Assembly: GCA_003164655.1 (NCBI GenBank)
Contig: PLTW01000133.1
Location: 20,795-32,237 of the forward strand
Direction of reading: 5' to 3'
Source: Actinomycetota bacterium
Lineage (GTDB): Bacteria; Actinomycetota; Thermoleophilia; UBA2241
DNA length: 11,443 bases
Made by a program: the position numbers and the translations under genes. Under the pieces are notes generated by a model. That model was not told where the DNA came from. It ran no database searches and saw nothing but the letters and a program-made list of their open reading frames with translations. Shown piece by piece: positions 6,496 to 11,443 of this stretch (its first letter is position 1; each line of letters begins with the position of its first letter).

Positions 6496-6783
6496 CTATG
6501 GAGTGTTGTCGGCGAGCACCTGATGTTGCGCATTGGTCGAGGGGTATGCGGTCGCCACGCGCCAGGTTCCGGCTTTGCTCGTCTTGCGAATGGCCACAGT
6601 GAGGACCCTGCCTCCAAATGTGGTGCCGACCATCAGGTAGTTCGCACTCCTTCGCCTGCGGTTCCTGACGACAACGTGGTGTCCAGCGACGACCTGGTTT
6701 ACCTCGGACACCGTCACCCCGTGCCGTACGATGTGTTCTTCGCCGTCGTCGCTCCACTCAAGGTCGTGAACCTCGATGGCCAT
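6496..6783 (-). CDS. BrnT-like toxin of a type II toxin-antitoxin pair
   Basis: This is a 95-residue protein beginning MAIEVHDLEWSDDGEEHIVRHGV. The LEWSDD...HIVRHGVT opening resembles the EW..xN...RHGV opening of BrnT-type toxins, which have a RelE-like fold and act as ribonucleases. Later features are RYLLIG-like NYLMVGTTFGG, the strand VLTVAI, and WRVATAYPS near the end, matching the small beta-sheet toxin plan. It is encoded immediately upstream of, and on the same strand as, the ribbon-helix-helix antitoxin, so the two probably form one operon. Its promoter region faces the divergent gene at 6853 and contains the palindrome at 6813-6831. The assignment comes from sequence pattern and context. 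A related DUF4258-type toxin family is the main alternative. All expected segments are present, so it looks intact. Confidence 0.72.
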   Translation of the reverse strand: MAIEVHDLEWSDDGEEHIVRHGVTVSEVNQVVAGHHVVVRNRRRRSANYLMVGTTFGGRVLTVAIRKTSKAGTWRVATAYPSTNAQHQVLADNTP

Positions 6784-6812
6784 TTGCTCACATCAGGGAT
6801 AGGCGTATGATG

Positions 6813-6831
6813 TGTCATACACTGTATGACA
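6813..6831. promoter_or_regulatory. Palindromic operator of the toxin-antitoxin operon in the divergent intergenic region
   Basis: TGTCATACACTGTATGACA is a perfect 8-base inverted repeat with a 3-base centre. An extra GTATGA arm at 6805-6810 pairs equally with the TCATAC at 6815-6820, giving three alternating half-sites 9-10 bases apart. Ribbon-helix-helix antitoxins typically bind such short palindromes cooperatively. The site lies 30 bases upstream of the toxin start and 22 bases before ATG 6853, so it could control both directions. Confidence 0.65.
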
Positions 6832-6852
6832 TCGACTGGAGACGGTCAAACC

Positions 6853-7296
6853 ATGAGCGAACCCGACGAGCTCAAGATCGACTACCTGCTGGTGGCCGAC
6901 GCGGCCGACGCCGTGGGCGGCAAGCTGTACCTCCTGGGCGGAGGATGGGACCGCCTTTTCGTGCCTCAACTCCCCGGCCCACCGGTCGCGCCGTTCTCCG
7001 TTGCCATCGGCATCAGTGTCCCCTGGGGCATGACCAACAAGAAGCTGCGGCTGGCGATCGACGTGCTCGACGCTGACGGCGGGGAGATCGCGCAGGTTGC
7101 CGGCGGCGAGTTCGAAGTAGGTCGTCCGCCGGGGATGCGGCCCGGCACGCCGCAGCGCCTGCAGGTCGCGGTGCCGGCGCAACCGCGGTTCCCCGCCGAA
7201 GGACGCTACGTTGTTCGCTGTTCGGTCGATGCGGCGATCCTTGGGAGCACAGCGATCGAGGTGACGGCAGCGACTCCGAGTCGGCCTGTGACCTGA
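6853..7296 (+). CDS. DUF6941-like protein of unknown function
   Basis: This is a 147-residue protein opening LKIDYLLVADAADAVGGKLYLLGGGWDRL, a pattern I associate with the DUF6941 family, whose function is unknown. The segments SVAIGISVPWGMTNKKLRLAIDVLDADG and a later beta-rich half (GRYVVRCSVDAAI) suggest a mostly beta domain resembling a carbohydrate- or ligand-binding sandwich, but no catalytic residues are evident. ATG 6853 is preferred: GGAG lies 11 bases upstream, whereas ATG 6826 sits inside the palindrome at 6813-6831 and has no ribosome binding site. There is no signal peptide or membrane segment. It is transcribed away from the toxin gene and is followed 102 bases later by hsdM. Its link to the restriction system is only positional. 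Confidence 0.7.
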   Translation: MSEPDELKIDYLLVADAADAVGGKLYLLGGGWDRLFVPQLPGPPVAPFSVAIGISVPWGMTNKKLRLAIDVLDADGGEIAQVAGGEFEVGRPPGMRPGTPQRLQVAVPAQPRFPAEGRYVVRCSVDAAILGSTAIEVTAATPSRPVT

Positions 7297-7386
7297 CCCT
7301 CGCTCGCACGGTCGAAGCGACGGTAGGCCGCGATCGCCATCGGGTCAAGGGAGACAAATGCCGCTGGCGGTGGTGGCCCGACCCGA

Positions 7387-7392
7387 TAGACT
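7387..7392 (+). promoter_or_regulatory. hsdM: Candidate -10 box (TAGACT) of hsdM, leaderless arrangement
   Basis: TAGACT fits TANNNT and ends 6 bases before the hsdM ATG, so a transcript would start at or next to the ATG. No ribosome binding site is seen in front of the ATG (GCAGCC precedes it). This layout is known for leaderless mRNAs, common in actinobacteria. Confidence 0.45.
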
Positions 7393-7398
7393 GCAGCC

Positions 7399-8961
7399 AT
7401 GGCAGTCAACGGCAAGAAGCTCGCCACCCAGCAGTCGGTCAACTCCGCCGTCAAACAGATCTGCGACATCATGCGGCGCTCGAACTGCGCCGGCGCGCTA
7501 CAGTACGTGCCCGAGCTCACCTGGATCCTCTTCCTGCGCATCCTCGACGAGCGTGAAGAACAGGAGGCGGCCGAGTCGGCGGCGGTCGGTGTTGAGTTCA
7601 AGGCGTCGCTGGTACCGCCATATCGCTGGCGCGACTGGGCGGCGCCGGGCGGACCGAAGCGGGTGGAGCTCCAGGAGGGCGGCACCCTGGGCGCGATGTT
7701 CGACTTCGTCCATCAGGATTTGCTGCCGCACCTGCGCGCTCTCGGCGAGCAACCCCATGCGACGTCGCGCCAGAAGGTCATCAGCCAGATCATGAGCTCG
7801 GTGGAACGCACGCGCATCGACACCGAGCGCAACTTCCTCGACGTGATCGACCGCGTTCAAGAGCTCGACGGCGAGTCGGTCGACACGACCCACGTCTTCA
7901 CCCTGTCGCAGATCTACGAGGGCCTGCTGCTCAAGATGGGCGAGAAGGGCAACGACGGCGGGCAGTTCTTCACGCCGCGCGAGATAATCCGGGCGATGGT
8001 GCGCGTGGTCGACCCGCGCCTCGGCGAGACCGTCTACGACCCGGGCTGCGGTACCGGCGGCTTTCTGGCGCAGTCGTTTGAGCACATGGCAGGGGTGGCT
8101 AACGTCAACCTCGACTCGGGCGGGCAGTTCGAGATACTGCAGCAACGCACCTTCTACGGCCGCGAGAAGGACAACGCCATCTACCCGATCGCGCTCGCCA
8201 ACCTGGTGCTGCACGGCATCGACGCGCCCCACATCTGGCACGGCAACACCCTCACGCAGACGGCCGCCTACGACGGGCTGTTCATCGGCGCGCCGCCGCT
8301 CTACGACGTGATCCTCATGAACCCGCCCTTCGGCGGCAAGGAGGGCAAAGACGCCCAGACGCGCTTCCCCTACAAGACCGGTGCGACGCAGGTGCTCTTT
8401 CTGCAACACGTGATCGACAGCCTGCGGCCCACGCAAGGCGACAGGCCGGGCGGACGCTGCGGGATGGTCATCGACGAGGGCGTCCTCTTCCGCACCAACG
8501 AGACCGCGTTTGTGCAGACCAAGCGCAAGCTGCTCGACGACTGCGACCTGTGGTGCATCGTCAGCATGCCGCCAGGCGTGTTCTCGCAGGCGGGCGCCGG
8601 CGTGAAGACCAACTTGCTGTTCTTCAACAAGGGCCGTCCGACGGAGCGCACCTGGTACTACGACCTCAGCGACCTGAAGGTGGGCAAGAAGACGCCGTTC
8701 ACCCTGGCACGGATGGGCGACTTCTTCGATTTGGTCGGTGACAGTTGTGCCGGCGGGACGATCGAGCGACCCGACTCAGAGCGCTCGTGGACGGTGTCGC
8801 GCGACGAGATCGAGGCGCGCGGCTACGACCTCAAAGCGGTCAACCCGCACCGCGTCGTCGACGAAGACACCCGCACGCCTGAGGAACTGCTCAACGAGAT
8901 CGAGGCCCAGCAGCGCATCATCGCCGAGGCCACGGCGGAGCTCAGGAAGAGTCTGGGCTGA
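7399..8961 (+). CDS. hsdM: Type I restriction-modification DNA methyltransferase subunit (HsdM)
   Basis: HsdM methylates adenine (N6) in the target using S-adenosylmethionine, protecting host DNA, and forms the core complex with HsdS. The 520-residue protein has the helical HsdM N-terminal domain at about 10-165 (SVNSAVKQICDIMRRSNCAG), then GQFFTPRE (188-195), the AdoMet-binding motif DPGCGTGG (214-221) and the catalytic NPPF (308-311). The C-terminal part ends in a helical tail (PEELLNEIEAQQRIIAEATA). It is intact and of normal length. Unusually, it is not adjacent to hsdS: about 3.8 kb holding abi, a small gene, Fic, a toxin-antitoxin pair and a DUF6941-like gene separate them, so it likely has its own promoter, perhaps leaderless. 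No second hsdM or hsdS is present, so it is presumed to serve the same system. It converges with the acyl-CoA dehydrogenase gene. Confidence 0.95.
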   Translation: MAVNGKKLATQQSVNSAVKQICDIMRRSNCAGALQYVPELTWILFLRILDEREEQEAAESAAVGVEFKASLVPPYRWRDWAAPGGPKRVELQEGGTLGAMFDFVHQDLLPHLRALGEQPHATSRQKVISQIMSSVERTRIDTERNFLDVIDRVQELDGESVDTTHVFTLSQIYEGLLLKMGEKGNDGGQFFTPREIIRAMVRVVDPRLGETVYDPGCGTGGFLAQSFEHMAGVANVNLDSGGQFEILQQRTFYGREKDNAIYPIALANLVLHGIDAPHIWHGNTLTQTAAYDGLFIGAPPLYDVILMNPPFGGKEGKDAQTRFPYKTGATQVLFLQHVIDSLRPTQGDRPGGRCGMVIDEGVLFRTNETAFVQTKRKLLDDCDLWCIVSMPPGVFSQAGAGVKTNLLFFNKGRPTERTWYYDLSDLKVGKKTPFTLARMGDFFDLVGDSCAGGTIERPDSERSWTVSRDEIEARGYDLKAVNPHRVVDEDTRTPEELLNEIEAQQRIIAEATAELRKSLG

Positions 8962-8980
8962 GGCGGCGTCGCGCAGCACC

Positions 8981-9011
8981 GCCCGCGGACCGGCCGGCGG
9001 CGCTCGCGGGC
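8981..9011. terminator. GC-rich hairpin between convergent hsdM and acyl-CoA dehydrogenase genes
   Basis: GCCCGCG (8981-8987) pairs with CGCGGGC (9005-9011) around a 17-base GC-rich interior that could pair further. It lies in the 63-base convergent gap and could serve both directions. There is no T run, so confidence is low. Confidence 0.35.
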
Positions 9012-9024
9012 CCCGGTGTGTTCC

Positions 9025-10764
9025 TCAGTCGCGCCCGAGCGCCTGGAGGGCGTCGATAGACGCCGAGCTGCTGGTGACGATGGCCTGGACGGCGCCCTCG
9101 ACGCGGGCGCTCATCTGCTCGACGAAGTACTGGGCGACGAGCAGTTTGCGGGCGTCGCCCTGGGCGCTGCGTAGCAGCAGCAAGGCGCAGGCGAGATCGA
9201 TGGCCATCTCGACCAGTCGCCGGCTGTGGAAGTCGCGAAACTCGGTCGAGTCGGCGGCGCGCACGTGGGCGATCGCGGCGGCCCAGCGCTCGCGCGCCGC
9301 GCGGACGTGCCCCAGCAGCTCAGGCGTGGCCGAGAGGTCGCCGGCTTCGTACTCGTCGAGCCGGGCAGCCAGGGTGCCCGACAGCACGCCGCCGATCGCG
9401 GCTACGACCTGAAGCTGGGTCGTGCCCTCGTAGATGTTAGTGATGCGGGCGTCGCGGGAGTGACGCTCGATGGCGAAGTCGCGCATGTAGCCCGAGCCGC
9501 CGTGGATCTGCAGCGAGTCGTAGGCGACCCGGTTGGCCATCTCGGTGGCGCAGGCCTTGGCCAGCGGCGTGAAGAGGGCGGCGAGACGGGTGTACTTCTT
9601 GAGCTCGGCGCGCAGCTCCTTGAGCTCGTCGGCGGCGCCCGCCGCGCGCTCGCCCGACTGAAGCTGCTCGACGCGGCGCTCGAGGCCCTCCTTGCAGTCG
9701 ACGATCATGGCCGTCTCGTAGAGCAGCGCTCGAGAGGCTTCGAGGGCCACCTTCATGTCGGCCAGCATGGCGGCCACTGCCGTGAGGTTGCGGATCGGCC
9801 CACCGAACTGCACGCGCTCGTCGGCGTACTTGGACGCGGCCCGGTACGAGGCCTCGGCGATGCCCTGAGCCTGGGCGGCGATGGCGATACGGGCGCCGTT
9901 CATGAGGCTCATGACGTACGTCGTCAGGCCGCGCCGGCGCTCGCCGACGAGCAGCGCCGGTGCGTCGTCGAACTGCAGCTCGCAGGTCGGCGAGCCGTGG
10001 ATGCCGAGCTTGTCTTCGAGGCGGCGGATCGTCATGTGCTCGTCGCGTTCGTAGAGGAACATCGACAGGCCGCGGGCGTCGGTCGTGCCTTCCTCTGAAC
10101 GCGCGAGCACCAGCGACACCTGGCCGCAGCCGTTGGTGATGAAGCGCTTGACCCCTGAGAGGCGCCAGACGCCGTCGGCGCCGAGCGCGGCCTTGAGCTG
10201 GACGTTCTGCAGGTCGCTGCCGGCCTCGGGTTCGGTGAGCGCCATCGAACCGGTGACCTCGCCGGACGCGAAGCGCGGCAGGTAGGCCTGCCTGATCTCG
10301 TCCGAGGCGAACCTGTTGACCGTCTCGGCGATGTCCTGCAGGCCGAAGACGTTCATGAGCGCCGGGTCGGCGCGCGAGATCATCTCGACGATCATGACCG
10401 ACACCGTGATCGGAAAGTTGAGCCCGCCGAAGCGGCGCGGCAGGGTGATGCCCATGAGGTCGGCCTGGGCGAGGCGTTCGAGCGACTCGCTCATGCCGGG
10501 CGCGTAGCAGACCTCGCCGGCGGTGAGGGTCGCGCCGGCGCGGTCGACGTCTTCGGCGCGCGGGGCCACGAACTCGCCGGCGATGTCGCCGACGATCTCG
10601 AGGGTGCGCCGGTACGAGTCGAGGGCGTCGTCGTAGTCGCCGGGCGCGTAGGCGAAGTCGCGGGCCCGGGCGTAGTCGTCCTCGCGCAGGGCGACGATAC
10701 GCCGCAGGTCGAGGGTCTCGAGCTGACGGACAAGGTCGGGGTCGTCGGTGTAGAAGTTGCTCAC
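9025..10764 (-). CDS. Acyl-CoA dehydrogenase
   Basis: This is an FAD enzyme that makes the alpha-beta double bond in acyl-CoA during fatty-acid or related acid oxidation, passing electrons to electron transfer flavoprotein. It has 579 residues, longer than the usual 380-400. ALTEPEAGSD (175-184) is the first family signature and QIHGGSGYMRDFAIERHSRD (419-438) the second. E446 in IYEGT occupies the catalytic-base position of short/medium-chain enzymes. Extra length comes from an N-terminal extension, a charged helical insert at about 358-392 (LERRVEQLQS...ELKELRAELKK) and a helical C-terminal domain after about 460. These resemble the long bacterial acyl-CoA dehydrogenases. The start is GTG at 10764 (SNFYTDD) with GAGG 6 bases upstream. 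The open frame extends further upstream but would overlap the flavoprotein gene. Chain length of the substrate is unknown. It lies 64 bases after, and probably in an operon with, the ETF alpha gene. Confidence 0.93.
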   Translation of the reverse strand: MSNFYTDDPDLVRQLETLDLRRIVALREDDYARARDFAYAPGDYDDALDSYRRTLEIVGDIAGEFVAPRAEDVDRAGATLTAGEVCYAPGMSESLERLAQADLMGITLPRRFGGLNFPITVSVMIVEMISRADPALMNVFGLQDIAETVNRFASDEIRQAYLPRFASGEVTGSMALTEPEAGSDLQNVQLKAALGADGVWRLSGVKRFITNGCGQVSLVLARSEEGTTDARGLSMFLYERDEHMTIRRLEDKLGIHGSPTCELQFDDAPALLVGERRRGLTTYVMSLMNGARIAIAAQAQGIAEASYRAASKYADERVQFGGPIRNLTAVAAMLADMKVALEASRALLYETAMIVDCKEGLERRVEQLQSGERAAGAADELKELRAELKKYTRLAALFTPLAKACATEMANRVAYDSLQIHGGSGYMRDFAIERHSRDARITNIYEGTTQLQVVAAIGGVLSGTLAARLDEYEAGDLSATPELLGHVRAARERWAAAIAHVRAADSTEFRDFHSRRLVEMAIDLACALLLLRSAQGDARKLLVAQYFVEQMSARVEGAVQAIVTSSSASIDALQALGRD

Positions 10765-10828
10765 GGTGCGCCTCGTCGTGGCGGGGTGGGAGTGCCGGCG
10801 GGCGCCCCGGCTGCGGTCGCCGCCATCG

Positions 10829-11443
10829 TCATTCCTTGTCCCGGTAGGCCTTGATGAGCTTGGGGACGACCTGGTGCAAGTCGCCGACGATGCCGAAGTG
10901 GGCGACCGCGAAGATCGGCGCCAGCGGGTCCGAGTTGATGGCCAGGATGCGGGCCGACTGATCCATGCCGGCGCGGTGCTGGACCGAGCCCGAGATGCCG
11001 GCGGCGATGTAGAGCTTGGGGCGCACCGTCGTGCCCGTCTGGCCGACCTGGTGCTCGCGGGCGATCCAGCCGGCGTCGACCGCGGCGCGCGACGCGCCCA
11101 CGACGCCGCCCAGGGCGCCGGCCAGGTCGTAAAGCAGGCCGAACCCGGCACGCGAGCCGACCCCTATGCCGCCCGACACGACCACCCGGGCGCCCTTCAG
11201 ATCGACCGACTTCGACTCGCGCGAACGCCGCACCAGTGCCACGGCGAAGTCGAGGTCGTCGAGCAGAATGGGCCCGCCGGCGGCCGTCGGGCGGCCGTTG
11301 CGTCCCTCGTGCGGGCCGCTGACGCGCTCGATGTTCAGCTCGACGACGTTGCCCGCGCGGCTCGGGTCGGGCTGGGGCAGGGCAAAGACGCCCTCGCGCA
11401 CGGTGGCCATCTGGGGCCGGTACTCGGGGCTCACGATGGTGGC
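10829..11443 (-). CDS. etfA: Electron transfer flavoprotein alpha subunit, 5' part outside the window
   Basis: ETF alpha with ETF beta accepts electrons from acyl-CoA dehydrogenases and passes them to ETF-quinone oxidoreductase. The frame is open to the window edge, giving 204 C-terminal residues of a protein usually about 320 long. ATIVSPEYRPQMATVREGVF is the conserved linker before the C-terminal FAD domain. VVSGGIGVGSRAGFGLL and AGWIAREHQVGQTG follow, then the ETF alpha signature LYIAAGISG...QH (about 144-156) and AINSD, and DPLAPIFAVAHFGIVGDLHQ near the end. All these belong to the FAD-binding domain. The apparent GTG start at 11434 is internal. Next to the acyl-CoA dehydrogenase it forms a standard beta-oxidation electron-transfer pair. 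ETF beta would be expected upstream, beyond the window. Confidence 0.94.
   Translation of the reverse strand, partial: ATIVSPEYRPQMATVREGVFALPQPDPSRAGNVVELNIERVSGPHEGRNGRPTAAGGPILLDDLDFAVALVRRSRESKSVDLKGARVVVSGGIGVGSRAGFGLLYDLAGALGGVVGASRAAVDAGWIAREHQVGQTGTTVRPKLYIAAGISGSVQHRAGMDQSARILAINSDPLAPIFAVAHFGIVGDLHQVVPKLIKAYRDKE

Noticed and set aside
6826..6852. N-terminal extension MTSTGDGQT of the DUF6941-like protein
   Set aside because: ATG 6826 lies inside the operator palindrome and has no ribosome binding site. ATG 6853 is better placed.
7498..8436. 312-codon open frame on the minus strand
   Set aside because: It lies wholly inside hsdM on the opposite strand and shows no recognisable domain.
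9226..10098. 290-codon open frame on the plus strand
   Set aside because: It is antisense to the acyl-CoA dehydrogenase, low in family-like motifs, and explained by high GC at third positions.
9025..11151. A 708-residue version of the acyl-CoA dehydrogenase
   Set aside because: The upstream extension is arginine- and serine-rich out-of-frame sequence antisense-free but overlapping etfA on the same strand. A GTG with a ribosome binding site at 10764 starts the real protein.

Overview
The window is high-GC bacterial DNA and reads as a defence island set against a housekeeping locus. No rRNA, tRNA or diagnostic phylogenetic marker is present. A TANNNT box ends 6 bases before the hsdM start, the layout of a leaderless transcript. 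Together with the high GC and the fatty-acid-oxidation genes this is compatible with an actinobacterium, but that assignment is weak.

Layout. (1) 1-4726, plus strand: a tightly packed operon of hsdR (only its extreme N-terminus missing), hsdS, an abortive-infection-type gene and a small unknown gene. The first three overlap their neighbours; the last two have good AGGAGG ribosome binding sites. (2) 4727-4967: an AT-richer control region. It holds a perfect hairpin and then four copies of a dyad (consensus half-site ATTTNCAAAG, always 9 bases between arms) just upstream of (3) a Fic-domain AMP transferase gene with a C-terminal winged helix. The family-typical start of that gene appears to be ACG instead of ATG. 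(4) 6141-6783, minus strand: a toxin-antitoxin pair (BrnT-like toxin, then ribbon-helix-helix antitoxin) with a palindromic operator at 6813-6831. (5) 6853-7296, plus strand: a divergent DUF6941-like protein. (6) 7399-8961: hsdM. (7) 9025-11443, minus strand: an acyl-CoA dehydrogenase and the C-terminal two thirds of electron transfer flavoprotein alpha, ordinary beta-oxidation genes that appear to mark the island's edge.

How it fits together. HsdR, HsdS and HsdM are the three subunits of one type I restriction-modification system, but the methylase gene lies about 3.8 kb from hsdS. The space between is filled with other defence or conflict genes: Abi, Fic and a toxin-antitoxin pair. The most unusual elements are the four-dyad array next to the Fic gene, the missing canonical Fic start codon, and the Abi gene plus small partner appended to hsdRS.
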